Position numbers and translations under genes: made by a program. A DNA stretch of 64,000 nt. It comes from Candidatus Symbiopectobacterium sp. 'North America' (GTDB lineage: Bacteria; Pseudomonadota; Gammaproteobacteria; Enterobacterales; Enterobacteriaceae). The notes under the pieces were generated by a model that was not told the origin of the DNA, searched no databases, and worked only from the letters and a program-made list of their open reading frames with translations. Location of the stretch: NCBI RefSeq assembly GCF_015762685.1, contig NZ_PEHF01000026.1, positions 1-64,000 of the forward strand, in the 5' to 3' direction. The first letter of the stretch is position 1; each line of letters begins with the position of its first letter. Below, one piece after another: positions 32,307-42,339 of this stretch.

Positions 32307-34122
32307 GTGTCTTACCAAGCCGAAATCTGCCACCGAAAAACCGCGTGGCCAAAGATGCGCCACACGCTGTCTATCGCCAGCCACGAACCTGCCAATTGGC
32401 TTGGCGCACTGCTGCTGATGCTGTTTAGCGGGATCATTCTGGCACCGGTGCTTTCCGTTTTGCTAAATGCGGCACGGGTGCAAAGTGGCGATAAAGGCCG
32501 CACCGGTACCGCCGAGGGCGCATTCACGGCTTACTACCTGCTGCGCACAGTAGCCTCAAGGATGTCCGATCTGCTGCTGTGGACACCGTTACTGAACACA
32601 TTGGCTGTAGCAGTGAGTATCGTCGTAGGTGCACTGGTAGTGGGCATCACGCTCGCCTGGCTTATTTATCGCACCGATATTGCCGGGCGCAAAGGTTTCG
32701 CCACCCTGCTCATTGTGCCGTTTATGCTTCCTTCCTGGACCTTCGCGCTGGCCTGGACCACCCTGTTTAAGAACCATGCGATTGGCGGCCAACCCGGCTG
32801 GCTAGAAGCCATGGGAATCCAGACGCCTAAATGGATGGCCTATGGCTATTTTCCCATTGTGATCATCATGACCTTGCACTACACGCCACTGGTTATCCTG
32901 ATCCTCGGGAATGCCCTGAGGCGTATCGACAACCAGATGGAAGAGTGCGCCCGTGTTCTGGGTGCCTCACGCAATGTGATTGCGTTCAAAATCATTATCC
33001 CGCTGGTGCGTCCTGCGCTGTTATCCGCGTCGTTGCTGATTTTTGCCGACTGCATCGGCGAGTTTGCCCTGCCCTATATTCTCGGTCTGCCAGTCCATTT
33101 TGATACGTTATCGACCAGCCTGTATCGAGCCATCAGCACCCGACAGTTCGGCGTGGCAGCGGTTATCGCCACGGTTATTATGCTGATGGGCATGATCACC
33201 TTGCTGCTGGACATGAAAATGCTGCGCGAGGCGAAACGCTTTGTCACGGTGGGCGGCAAAGGGGTCATGGAGCGTCGCCGCTCACTCGGGCGTGGACGTA
33301 TTTTGGCCGCCGCCGTGCCCCTTACTTTTATTTTGTTAGGGGTCGCCATCCCTCTTCTGACGCTGTTTCTTTCTACGGTGATGCTGCTGCCCGGTCGCTT
33401 CACAGCGGATAATTTCACGCTGGCCTACTGGATTGGTCATAACCTCGACACGGTAGCACTGCATAACGGCATCCTGCTGATGCCCTAATTTTGGCGCACG
33501 ATGGGAAATACCTTGCTTATCGTCGGTTCCGCTTCTGTCACCTGTGGCGTACTCGGTCTGCTGGTGGGCTATGCCGTGATGCGCTGCCACTTCCGCTGGA
33601 TTGCCGCCTGCTTGCGTCAGTTAACGTTCCTGCCTTATCTGGTGCCTGGCATTGCCTTTGCCACCGCGTTTCTCTCTCTCTTTCTTTGCGGTAGCAAGAG
33701 GCCCCATTCCGGCGCTGTATGGCACGCCGCTGATCTTAATTCTGGCGCTGATTGCAGAAAAAATGCCTTATGCCAGCCGTTCTGGCATAGCGGCCATGAC
33801 CCAACTCGGTAAAGAAGCCGAAGAAGCCGCGCAGATTGCCGGCGCCGGCCTGCGCCGCATCGTGATTCCGATTCAAGCGGGCCCGCTGGCGACCGGCATC
33901 CTGCTGCCGTTTATCTCCGGCATCAAGGGCGTCAGCGTGTTTGTCATTTTCGCCACACCCGCAACCGACGTGCTGACCACCTATTCCCTGCGTTTGATTG
34001 ACTACAACTACCAACAGGCGGCCAACGCCGTGGTACTGATGATTGCGCTGATTTCATGGGCGAGCACGGTGATGATCCAGAAGATCACCGGTACTGGCCT
34101 GGCTGACGCATTAGAGAACTAA
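32307..34122 (+). pseudogene. ABC importer permease (fused two-domain, AfuB/FbpB-like), stop and duplication frameshift
   Basis: GTG 32307 behind CAGGGATAA is the likely start. The protein is a double-length permease with about 12 membrane helices and two EAA loops: EECARVLGASRNVIAFKIII in the first half and EAEEAAQIAGAGLRRIVIPI in the second. A TAA at 33486-33488 replaces the codon between GILLMP and FWRTMGNTLL. A tandem CTTT duplication at 33680-33687 shifts the frame; removing it gives LSLFAVARGPIPALYG. Ordered with ATPase and binding-protein genes as in AfuABC-type importers for Fe(III) or hexose phosphates. Confidence 0.85.
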
Positions 34123-34123
34123 C

Positions 34124-35208
34124 ATGCCTTCCATTCAGTTGTCCCATCTCACCAAAACCTACGCCGGCAGCGATAGTCCGGCAGTAAACAACATCAGTCT
34201 AACCGTCAACGACGGTGAATTCATGTGCTTGCTCGGGCCGTCAGGCTGCGGCAAAACCACCATTTTGCGCATGATAGCCGGAATTGAGCACGCCAGCGGC
34301 GGGGAGATTGTCATCGGCGATAAGGTGGTTGATTCCGTCACACAGGGCATTTATATCCCGCCCGAGAAACGCGGTATCGGTCTGGTGTTTCAGAGCTACG
34401 CGCTCTGGCACCATATGACGGTCGAACAGAATGTCGATTTTGGTATGCATTTACAAAAAGTCCCAGCGCAGGCGCGTATCGCTCGCACTCAGGACGTGAT
34501 GGAAAAATTGCGCATCACGGACATGCCAAACGCTATCCGGCGCAACTCTCCGGCGGACAGCAGCAACGCGTCGCTCTGGCGCGCATGCTGGCGGTTAACC
34601 CCGGCGTGCTGTTGCTTGACGAGCCACTCTCCAATCTGGACGCCACGTTGCGTCTGGAAATGCGCGCCGAATTGCGCCGTTTACACGAAACCTTCGGTAC
34701 CACCATCGTATTTGTCAGTCACGATCAGTGGGAGGCGATGACCCTGGCGACAACCATCGCGGTAATGAGCGCCGGGCAGATGCAGCAGGTCGGCACGCCG
34801 GATCAAATCTATGCCGCCCCCGCCAACCGCTTTGTCGCCGAGTTTATTGGCACGCACAAGCTCAATATGATCCCCTTGTACCCGCCGTTGAGCCATTTGG
34901 CGCAGCATCTGCACCAGCGTTTTTCCCTGCACGACAGCGAACATACTGAGCTGTGCGGTATCCGACCCGAAGAGATTGTTCTCAGCGCTGAGGCAGGCAA
35001 TAACGGCGTTGCCATGACCATCGATAACATTATGCCTACCGGTGGCAGTTGGATCATTGAACTGGTCACCGGCAACGATCGTTTGTTCCATTCGACGCAA
35101 CTGCGGCCACGCTGGCAGCCCCATCAGCAAGTGTTCTGCCAATTGCTGTCCCACTCGCTGCACTTTTTCAATCGCCATGGGCTGCGCCACGAGATAGCCG
35201 CCCAGTAA
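34124..35208 (+). pseudogene. ABC importer ATP-binding protein, frameshifted
   Basis: Nucleotide-binding subunit starting 1 bp after the permease stop. Walker A GPSGCGKTT, Q-loop [12 protein letters not shown], signature [15 protein letters not shown], Walker [17 protein letters not shown]-loop [11 protein letters not shown] and a C-terminal TOBE-like domain are all present. A 1-nt deletion near 34535 between RITDM and [11 protein letters not shown] puts Walker A and signature in different frames. Similar to FbpC/AfuC-type subunits. No other damage. Confidence 0.85.
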
Positions 35209-35235
35209 CCCCCTTACTTATTATCAGGAGTCACG

Positions 35236-36339
35236 ATGAAACGCACATTCACCGCACTGTTGGTCACCAGCACCTTGCTAAGCAGCCAGTTAACCCATGC
35301 TGAAACCGCCGAACTGCAAGCCCTGATCGCCGCCGCACAGCAAGAGAACCCGTTAACCGTTTATGCGCCAACCGGTAAAATAGTGCAGCAGGCCAAAGCT
35401 TTTAGCGAAAAGTACGGGCTTAAGGCTACTGGCGTAAAAGCCGATGCGCCGCAGATCATCGAAATTATCAGCCGCGAAGCGCAAGCCAAAAACGTCCGGG
35501 CCGATGTCGCTATCGTGGAAGATACGCCGGCAGCAATCACACAGTTGCTCAGTAAGGGCTATGTGCAAAGCTGGGTTCCGGATGATCTGAAAGGTAACGT
35601 CGCCGCCCGTTATCAAAACCCGTTAACCGTGGTGCTGGCACCCAACGTGTTTGCTTACAATAGCGCGCGTCACACCACCTGCCCCATCACCAATATCTGG
35701 CAACTCACCCAACCCGAATGGCGTGGCAAGGTAGCGATGCAGGATCCGACTGGCAAACCCGCCTACACCGACTGGTTCAGCCAGTTGGAAACCCACTACG
35801 ACCAGCAAATTCGCGATGCGTATCAGCAGCAATTTGGTAAGCCGCTGCAAACCAGCGAGAAATCTGCCACAGCAGCATTTGTTAAAGTGCTGGCAGGCAA
35901 CAGTGTGTTGCTCACCCACTCCGATAATGACGCGGCCTCAGCCATTGGCGCACCAGATGGAAACGCCGATTTTGTCGGTCTGGTTTCAACCGCGAAATTC
36001 CGTGATAACCAACAAGGGATGAAGTCGGGGTTGTGTACCGGACTCAAACCGTTTATCGGCTGGAATTATCCCAGTCTGGGGGTGATCGCCACCGGTAGCC
36101 ACAGCCCTAACGCCGCTAAACTGTTTATCCACTATTTGCTGATCGCAGAAGGGATTGGGCCGCAGAGCGTCGATGGCAAAATGTCCACCAACCAGACAGT
36201 CTCACTGCCCGCAAACAAAGCGTCCGGGATTGAAAAATACCGCTCAGAATTGATGGAATACCTGACAGACACGGCTAAAGAGGACTGGAAAAGCCGTCAG
36301 GACTGGCAGGATATCTGGAGCCTGAACTACAAGAAATAA
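35236..36339 (+). CDS. ABC importer periplasmic substrate-binding protein (family 1)
   Basis: 367 residues, intact, with signal peptide (ALLVTSTLLSSQLTHA-ETA). Belongs to the extracellular solute-binding family 1 fold (LTVYAPTGKIVQQAKAFSEK, VRADVAIVEDTPAAITQLL, TDWFSQLETHY, HSDNDAASAIG). Iron-binding homologues use paired Tyr near the C-terminus; no YY pair is seen here, which argues against Fe(III) and for another ligand. AfuA-type proteins of the same family bind sugar phosphates. The two phosphatase genes downstream suggest a phosphorylated ligand; this is inference. Confidence 0.85.
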   Translation: MKRTFTALLVTSTLLSSQLTHAETAELQALIAAAQQENPLTVYAPTGKIVQQAKAFSEKYGLKATGVKADAPQIIEIISREAQAKNVRADVAIVEDTPAAITQLLSKGYVQSWVPDDLKGNVAARYQNPLTVVLAPNVFAYNSARHTTCPITNIWQLTQPEWRGKVAMQDPTGKPAYTDWFSQLETHYDQQIRDAYQQQFGKPLQTSEKSATAAFVKVLAGNSVLLTHSDNDAASAIGAPDGNADFVGLVSTAKFRDNQQGMKSGLCTGLKPFIGWNYPSLGVIATGSHSPNAAKLFIHYLLIAEGIGPQSVDGKMSTNQTVSLPANKASGIEKYRSELMEYLTDTAKEDWKSRQDWQDIWSLNYKK

Positions 36340-36394
36340 GGTTTGACTCAGACCGTAGCATCGCCCCTTTTCACTTTTAAACAGGCAGATTACG

Positions 36395-37185
36395 TTGACG
36401 AACATCGACATTGAGCAGCGCGAAGCGGCATTAAAACGCATCATTCTGGACGCTGGCGATACCGCCCTACGTTATTTTCGTTCGCGCAAAGCGGGGGAGT
36501 ATGAACTCAAGGGCCATCAGGATATTCTGACCGAAGCAGACACCCTGGTAGAAGCCCTGATTTTACGGGAGCTTGGCTCAGCCTTTCCCGGCGATCTGAT
36601 TCTGGGTGAAGAGTCCGCTCGCCAACCTGCCAATACAGCGAGTTTGTGGGTTGTCGACCCGATTGATGGCACCGCCAACTTTGCGCGCGGGATCGCCCAT
36701 TTCTGCGTGTGCATCGCCTGGGTTTATCGTGGCATTACAGAACTGGGGGCCATCTATAACCCAGTCAGTCAGGAACTCTATCTGGCACGCTGTGGACACT
36801 ACGCCTTGAAAAACGACCAACCGCTGCGCTGCACCGCCATCGCGGACACCCAGTTAGCCGCTTTTGAACTGGGGTGGTCTGCCCGTCATAGCCAGCGCCG
36901 CTATCTGGACGTGATGGCCGCTCTGCTCAATCTGGGGCCAGTATCCGCCGTGGTGGTTCGGGTGCACTGGCGCTGGCTTGGGTCGCGGAAGGTCGCACTG
37001 ATGGCTATGTGGAAATCCATATGAACGCCTGGGACTGTCTGGCTGGATTACTGCTGGTGCTCGAAGCGTGAGGACAAACCGGTATCATCCCTCAGGATGC
37101 CGTCGGCCTGTAAACGGCTTGCCAGTACTGGCAGCAGCACCGGGCGTTGCCGCTGCGTTGGCGCGCGCCTCCAGCATTCCGTTGG
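36395..37185 (+). pseudogene. Inositol monophosphatase-family phosphatase, frameshifted
   Basis: Mg-dependent phosphatase of the IMPase/CysQ fold, TTG start. Metal ligands are visible: GEESA (Glu of the first motif), VDPIDGTANFARG (Asp-x-Ile-Asp-Gly-Thr), and in a shifted frame HMNAWDCLAGLLLVLEA (the WD motif). Frameshift near 36955 (after VSAVVV), a TGA after LVLEA (37069-37071), and another shift before NGLPVLAAAPGVAAALA, which is the family C-terminus. Lies 55 bp after the binding-protein gene. Its probable job was dephosphorylating what the importer brought in. Confidence 0.8.
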
Positions 37186-37253
37186 CAAGCGAGGCGGTCA
37201 CGCCCGTGCCAATATCTCCATCCACGCCGGTATACCCGCGTCCCCCCATCAGC

Positions 37254-37829
37254 CTGATTAGCAAAAACTTCCCCGGCTGGGGCATGGATATCTATACCGG
37301 CGGTGCCAGCGGTGTCTGTAACGCCGCGCTGCTGGCCGAACACGATATCGGCATCGTGATCAATTGCGCGGTGAATCTTGATATCGATTGGGTGACCATC
37401 CAGGAAGCGACACCGGATACTCATCTGCTTTCCCACGGTGCCGGGCCGGTTCGCTATTACAAACTTGGGCTGATTGACGGCGAAGGCAATGAGCCGGCGA
37501 TGCTGCACGCAGGCTATCATTTGATGCGCTCCGCGTTGTTACAGCAAATTCCCGATAAGCCGTCTTATCGCAATCGCAGGCGGGGCAATATTCTGGTCAA
37601 CTGTCGCGGCGGGAGCAATCGCTCTGTGGCGCTGGTCGCCCTGTTTATGCACCTCGAATGCCCTGAACGTTATCCGACGCTTGACGATGCCATCGCGCTG
37701 ATTAGAGAGAAACGTCAGCTACACCCGGATGAATGGTTTGAAACGCCTAAGCCGTCGCTGACGCGTCTGGCTGAACATGCCATCCTGCGTGAAAAGGCAT
37801 TGATTGCAACGGAATGGCACGATGAGTGA
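37254..37829 (+). CDS. Dual-specificity/tyrosine-phosphatase-like protein
   Basis: About 190 residues in an open frame that runs back into the IMPase end. Domain content: FPGWGMDIYTGGASG, IGIVINCAVNLDIDW, and the phosphatase loop ILVNCRGGSNRSVALVALFM, where Cys-x5-Arg-Ser is complete. The general-acid Asp is not certain. No ATG exists at the expected start; CTG/ATT codons (37254-37259) precede SKNFPGW, and the first in-frame ATG (37282) would cut into the domain, so expression may depend on read-through or the start may be lost. The stop overlaps the ATG of the LacI gene. Confidence 0.65.
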   Translation: MISKNFPGWGMDIYTGGASGVCNAALLAEHDIGIVINCAVNLDIDWVTIQEATPDTHLLSHGAGPVRYYKLGLIDGEGNEPAMLHAGYHLMRSALLQQIPDKPSYRNRRRGNILVNCRGGSNRSVALVALFMHLECPERYPTLDDAIALIREKRQLHPDEWFETPKPSLTRLAEHAILREKALIATEWHDE

Positions 37830-38821
37830 GAGCAATTACAGCAAAAACAGCGGGTTCGCCAGCGCCGCTGAACGCGATTGGCGGGCGTATCGCGTTCAGC
37901 GGTATCGCGCACCTTCACTCCGGGCAGCAGCGTCTCAGCGGAAACGCGGCGCAAGGTCCTTGCCGCCGCACAAACGCTTAACTACCACGTCAATCACCTG
38001 GCGCGCGGCCAGCCTGTCGCCCGGTGTGTATTCTTGGCGGTAATCTGGCCGCGCCTTATCAGGCCAGCCTGCTGGAACACCTCACCCGCCGTCTGAACCA
38101 CGCCGGACGCGCGGTGATGGTGATCAACACCGACGACGGTGAAGAGTCTGTCAGGGAGGCCCTGCAACAAACCCTGAATTATCGTTCGACGGCAACGATT
38201 GTGTTGTCAGGAAAACCGCCGGGTACGCTGATCGAAACCTGCCTCCAAAGCGGACAGCAGGTAATTTTGATTAACCGTATGGGACAGTTTGAGGGGGCGG
38301 ACAATATCGAGATTGACTACCGTTCGACGATGGCCGATGCGTTAAACTTGTTGCTCGATGCAGGCTGTCAGCAGATCGCGTTGGTATCGTCATCGGCACG
38401 TTCTCCCAGCATGGTGATGCGCGAAACGCGCTTTCTCGATGCGGCGGCCGAACGGGGGGTTAACGTCACGCTGACCCAACCGGGCAGCGCCAGTTACCTT
38501 ACTGGCGTTACCGCCGCACGCGAGTTGTTAAGCGCAGGAACACGTCCGGACGGGGTATTTTGCGTCACCGATCTGATTGCCTGCGGTTTTATCGACGCCG
38601 CTCGGCACGAGTTCGGCCTGCGCATTCCGGAAGAGATCAGTATCATTGGCTTCGATGATATCGAACAGGCCAGTTGGCTGGGCTATGACTTGACCACCTT
38701 CGCTCAGCCTTTGGCTGAGATGGCGGAAGCCGCGTGCCAGCTGGTGATCGCTCCCGCAACCGGAACACCGTCCCGACGCGTGTTCAACGCCCTTCCCGTG
38801 CGGCGCAGTACCTTAAGCTAG
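37822..38821 (+). pseudogene. LacI-family transcriptional regulator, two frameshifts
   Basis: Starts at ATG 37822 overlapping the phosphatase stop. The helix-turn-helix (AGVSRSAVSRTF ... SVSAETRRKVLAAAQTLNYH) is in a different frame from the start (shift near 37880) and from the effector domain (shift near 38020). From CILGGNLAAPYQASLLEHLT the frame is open to 38821 with periplasmic-binding-fold features (TIVLSGKP, VILINRMGQ, GVFCVTDLIACGFIDAA, ISIIGFDDIEQASW). Probably the local regulator of the importer/phosphatase operon. Confidence 0.85.
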
Positions 38822-38849
38822 GTTTTCCCGGCTGAGAGGACAGACAGGG

Positions 38850-39362
38850 TTACTCGTTCTCCAGCAGCCGCATCAGGGTGGATAGCGCCTCGTTCAACTG
38901 CTGGCGCTGCGCCGTAGATAGTCCGGACAGCAGTTGCCGCTCGTTTTCGATATGGATTTCGACGGCGCGGTCGATCACCGCGCGGCCTTGTGGCGTCAGC
39001 GCCACCAGCATGCTGCGTGCATCCTCCGGATTGGGCAAGCGTGAAATAAACGCACGTTTTTCCAACGCTTTCAGCCGGTGCGTGATGGTACCAGAGGTGA
39101 TCATCAGGGTGGAAAACAGTTGTGTGGGTGACAGCACAAACGGCGCGCCAACGCGCCGCAGCGTGGCGAGCATATCAAATTCCCAGCGCACCAGCCCGTG
39201 CTCTACGAAGGCCTCGTCAACACGCGGCTCCAGCAGCAACGCACAGCGCTTCAGGCGGCCGATCGGCCCCATCGGGCTGCAATCCAGATCCGGGCGTTCA
39301 CGCTTCCACTGTTCTAAAATTCGATCGACGGCATCCGCCTGAGTTTTTTTGTCATCATCCAC
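38850..39362 (-). CDS. MarR-family transcriptional regulator
   Basis: 170 residues, intact, GTG start. Winged-helix core: FVEHGLVRWEFDMLATLRRV, SPTQLFSTLMITSGTITHRL, wing LPNPEDARSMLVALTPQGRA, and the dimer helices at the C-terminus. It is divergent from an EamA-type transporter, and a 20-bp palindrome overlaps its promoter (39367-39386), the usual arrangement of a self-repressing MarR regulator that also controls an efflux or permease gene. Ligand unknown. Confidence 0.92.
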   Translation of the reverse strand: MDDDKKTQADAVDRILEQWKRERPDLDCSPMGPIGRLKRCALLLEPRVDEAFVEHGLVRWEFDMLATLRRVGAPFVLSPTQLFSTLMITSGTITHRLKALEKRAFISRLPNPEDARSMLVALTPQGRAVIDRAVEIHIENERQLLSGLSTAQRQQLNEALSTLMRLLENE

Positions 39363-39366
39363 TCAT

Positions 39367-39386
39367 TTATCTTGATGTCAAGATAA
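39367..39386. promoter_or_regulatory. MarR operator palindrome
   Basis: TTATCTTGATGTCAAGATAA: perfect 9-bp arms around TG, starting 5 bp upstream of the MarR GTG and about 60 bp from the EamA start. The size and ATCTTGA half-site are typical of MarR-dimer operators. Strong candidate by symmetry and position. Confidence 0.75.
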
Positions 39387-39446
39387 TTATCACTGCATAC
39401 TTTGCTCACTAATTTAGCTTGAAGCAAAGATAAAATCATTGCCTTT

Positions 39447-40321
39447 TTGTCACGTTATCCCCTTTTCGATCTGCTGCTCACCGCGCTGGCACCCACGATT
39501 TGGGGCACAACCGATATCGTTACCACGCAGTTTCTGCCGCCTGACAGACCCTTTATCGCGGCGCTGCTGCGTGTGCTGCCTGCGGGATGTGCTCTGCTGC
39601 TCTGGTGTCGCCATTTCCCATTGCGCAACGAATGGTGGAAGCTGATCGTCACCGGCATCCTCAATATCGGTGCGTTTCAGGCGCTGTTGTTTGTCGCCGC
39701 CTACCGTTTACCGGGTGGTTTGGCCGCTGTTATCGGTGCGATACAACCGCTGCTGGTAATTCTGCTGGCCTGGGGAATTGATCGGCAGCGATCCCCGCTA
39801 ACCGCCGTTCTGGCTGCCTTTAGCGGCATTATCGGCATGGCGATGCTGCTGCTTTCACCGCAAACCATCGTCGACACCATCGGGATCGGCGCGGCGTTTC
39901 TGGGGGCGGTCAGCATGGCATTGGGGACCTGACTGTCGCGGCGTTGGTCGCTTTCAATGCCAGTGATGGCATTGACCGGATGGCAGTTACTGCTCGGCGG
40001 GATGTTTTTATTGCCGGTAGCACTGCTGGTCGATCCGCCACTACCTGTGCTGACAGCCACGCAGATTGCCGGTTACGTGTGGCTGTGCGTGGCTGGGGCG
40101 ATGCTGGCCTATGCGCTGTGGTTTCGCGGCATTCGCCGTCTTTCGCCGGTCGCGGTGTCGGCAATGAGCCTGCTGAGCCCGGTGACGGCCGTGGTGCTGG
40201 GGTGGGTATTTCTCGGGCAGCGCATTCAGGGAATGGCATTGCCCGGGCTGATTATCGTGATACTGAGCGTATGTCGATCCAGTGGGCGCTGATCAAAAAA
40301 CCAAAGATCTGCCCTCTCTGA
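39447..40321 (+). pseudogene. EamA/DMT-family transporter, in-frame stop and 3' frameshift
   Basis: Ten-helix drug/metabolite transporter with the two EamA repeats: APTIWGTTDIVTTQFLPPDR in the first and GYVWLCVAGAMLAYALWFRG in the second. The TTG at 39447 is the formal start; an ATT nine bases upstream (39438) may be a mutated ATG. TGA at 39930-39932 replaces Trp between SMALGT and LSRRWSLS. A 1-nt shift near 40270 alters the tail; in the other frame it reads SIQWALIKKPKICPL to 40321. Divergent from marR. Confidence 0.85.
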
Positions 40322-40323
40322 CG

Positions 40324-40956
40324 TCATAAACCGCGCGTTTGCAGATACAGCACGGTAGCCGCCACGCGCGAACTCACGTTCAACTTACGCAATATATTGC
40401 GGATATGCACCTTTACGGTCTCTTCCGAAATAAACAGCGCAGAGGCAATCTGCTTGTTGGACAACCCCGATGCCACCTCCTGAAGCATATCCAGTTCACG
40501 CTCGGTGAGTACGGTAAACGGCGAGGGGATCTCTTGCACCGCCATGCGGTTTTGTAAAACTGCTTTCACCTGCTCGCTGAAGACATCGCCGTTACGGATC
40601 GCCGCCAACAGGCTCTCCGGTGCGCTGTCTTTAAGCAGATACCCATCGGCCCCGGCATCCACTAATGCGCAAATATCACCGGGTGAATCCGATACGGTCA
40701 GCACGATAATGCGCGCACAGATGCCATCACGCCGCAGCGCGTGGAGCGTATCCAATCCGCTCAGCCCTTTCATATTGAGGTCGAGCAAAATAATATCGGG
40801 TGAATCACGATTGGCGAGGCTGAGCGCCTCCATACCATTGCTGGCTTCTCCAATCACCTCAAAAATGGCATCGGTTTCCAGTAACTGACGGATGCCCCGA
40901 CGCATAAGCGGATGATCGTCAACAATCATCACGCGGTAGCTCAATGTTTCTGACAT
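40324..40956 (-). CDS. narP: Nitrate/nitrite response regulator NarP
   Basis: 210 residues, intact. Receiver domain with VMIVDDHPLMRRGIRQLLE, phospho-acceptor Asp in IILLDLNMKGLSGLDTL, Thr in IIVLTVSD and Lys in YLLKDS; LuxR/FixJ-type helix-turn-helix LTERELDMLQEVASGLSNKQ ... SEETVKVHIRNILRKLNVSS. Closest in pattern to E. coli NarP rather than NarL. It activates nap and nrf in anaerobic nitrate/nitrite. Its kinase gene ends 24 bp upstream and lacks its phospho-acceptor domain, so NarP may no longer be phosphorylated. Confidence 0.92.
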   Translation of the reverse strand: MSETLSYRVMIVDDHPLMRRGIRQLLETDAIFEVIGEASNGMEALSLANRDSPDIILLDLNMKGLSGLDTLHALRRDGICARIIVLTVSDSPGDICALVDAGADGYLLKDSAPESLLAAIRNGDVFSEQVKAVLQNRMAVQEIPSPFTVLTERELDMLQEVASGLSNKQIASALFISEETVKVHIRNILRKLNVSSRVAATVLYLQTRGL

Positions 40957-40979
40957 TACTCACTCCCAAAGGACAGATC

Positions 40980-42091
40980 TTATTCTTCTTTATCATTGAT
41001 ATCGTTGGTACTGCTGTGTGCGGTCGCTGGCGCTGAAAAACACACGCTGACCCGCGTTCCCCCTTCAGGATGGGAACCGATAGAGAGCGTACCGCCCAAA
41101 CGCTCGGCGCGTTCATGCATAATGTTCAGGCCGTAGTGCCCCGCGGGCTCCTCGTGACTGCCGATACCGCGTCCATCATCACGAATGTCAACACAGTGAC
41201 CGCCATCGGGCTGAGTGTGGCAACTGACCACGATGGTCGTTGCCTGCGCATGCTTGATGGCATTCAACAACGCTTCACGGATGATCTGCAACAAATGCAC
41301 CTGCTGCGCAGCATCCAGCGCCTGAGAACAGTTATACAGCACCTTCAACATGCGGTTCGCTTCTTGCAGGCGCAGCGTTTTCTGCCGAACTTTCTCCTCA
41401 AGCGAGCGATAGAGCTTGTGCAACTCATCCGTCATGCGGGTAAAGGTTTGCGCCAGCAGCCCCACAATTCATTGGGCAGCGATGTGTCCAGGCGCGCATG
41501 GGTGAAATAGCCTTTTTCTACCGCCGCACAGGCCGCCATCAGTTTGCTGAGCGGCACGACCACCTGACGGCGAATGCGACGTAGCGTGAAGAAGATCACT
41601 ATATAATAAATGGTGACAACTCCGATCATTGATGTCGCCACCACTATCTTCATTTTGCGCTCGGAATAGTGCTGTAATGCCAGTACGAAATGGTCAATCT
41701 GGGTGACATAGCGGGCAATGTTCTGTTGATACCACTCGAGATCTCCCGCGCCCAGCCGCTCGTCCATCATCGCCCAGTTCACCAACAGCGCCGTATATTG
41801 CTCATGCACCTCATGCGGCACGTACCAGCGCGCCAGCAGGTGAAACACCAGCGAATCCAGCGTTTGCGCATAAAACTGGCGGTGCTGGGTTAGCTCAGCG
41901 CGATCGCCCTGCAAGCCATAGCCCATACGATAGCTCCGCATACGCATAGAGCCTGCGATGTTGATCGCTTCGGCATCGCGCAGGCCGCTCGCCAAGGTCA
42001 ACAGCGCGATACCGGTTGTCAGGAACGACAGCAAGGCGATGTAAAAGAAAGCGCGGGCAAGGCTGGTAGAGACAGGACGTTTGACCATCAC
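40980..42091 (-). pseudogene. narQ: Nitrate/nitrite sensor kinase NarQ, internal deletion plus frameshift
   Basis: Two membrane helices (FFYIALLSFLTTGIALLTLA; MIGVVTIYYIVIFFTL) flank a periplasmic domain with the nitrate-sensing P-box NIAGSMRMRSYRMG. A 1-nt indel near 41465 breaks the HAMP region (NELWG / LLAQTFTRMTDEL). Downstream the linker reads LKVLYNCSQALDA and joins directly to AQQVHLLQIIREALLNAIKH, the ATPase N-box. In E. coli NarQ about 190 residues, including the HisKA_3 helix with the phospho-His, lie between these points. The join falls at a repeated ALDA-coding sequence. D-box DIRDDGRGIG and GHYGLNIMHERA remain. Confidence 0.85.
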
Positions 42092-42212
42092 GACGATTAA
42101 TCCCTTTTCACATCACATAAGTCACCCAGAAAACATCAAAAATGCTGCTGGCGCCATTATCCCTTTCTGTCATCAATCAAGCGAGCAGGCCGCGTGGTAA
42201 TCCGGCATAAGC

Positions 42213-42278
42213 TTGATCCTACATCCGTATTTACCTCTAAAGGGTGATTATCCACTAAACGCTAAGAGGAATAGTGTA
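42213..42278 (+). promoter_or_regulatory. Candidate nap promoter with NarP 7-2-7 and FNR-like sites
   Basis: TACCTCT-AA-AGGGTGA (42232-42247) resembles a NarP/NarL 7-2-7 inverted heptamer pair (first half perfect to TACYYMT, second half imperfect). TTGAT at 42213-42217 starts an FNR-like half-site centred 20 bp upstream. TAGTGT at 42273-42278 is a plausible -10. These spacings reproduce the E. coli napF promoter layout (FNR near -64, NarP near -44). The second FNR half is poor, possibly degraded. The rest of 42092-42339 shows nothing else. Confidence 0.45.
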
Positions 42279-42339
42279 ACTCCTACAAAAACAGTGTTTT
42301 TTCTGGGGGCATTTTCCCCTGCCTGAGCAACGTATTGCA

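Noticed and set aside
36395..37829. Natural fusion of IMPase and dual-specificity phosphatase
   Set aside because: The apparent continuity arises after two frameshifts and a stop in the IMPase; the linking segment (Pro-rich, no family match) is probably an out-of-frame read, so two adjacent genes are more likely.
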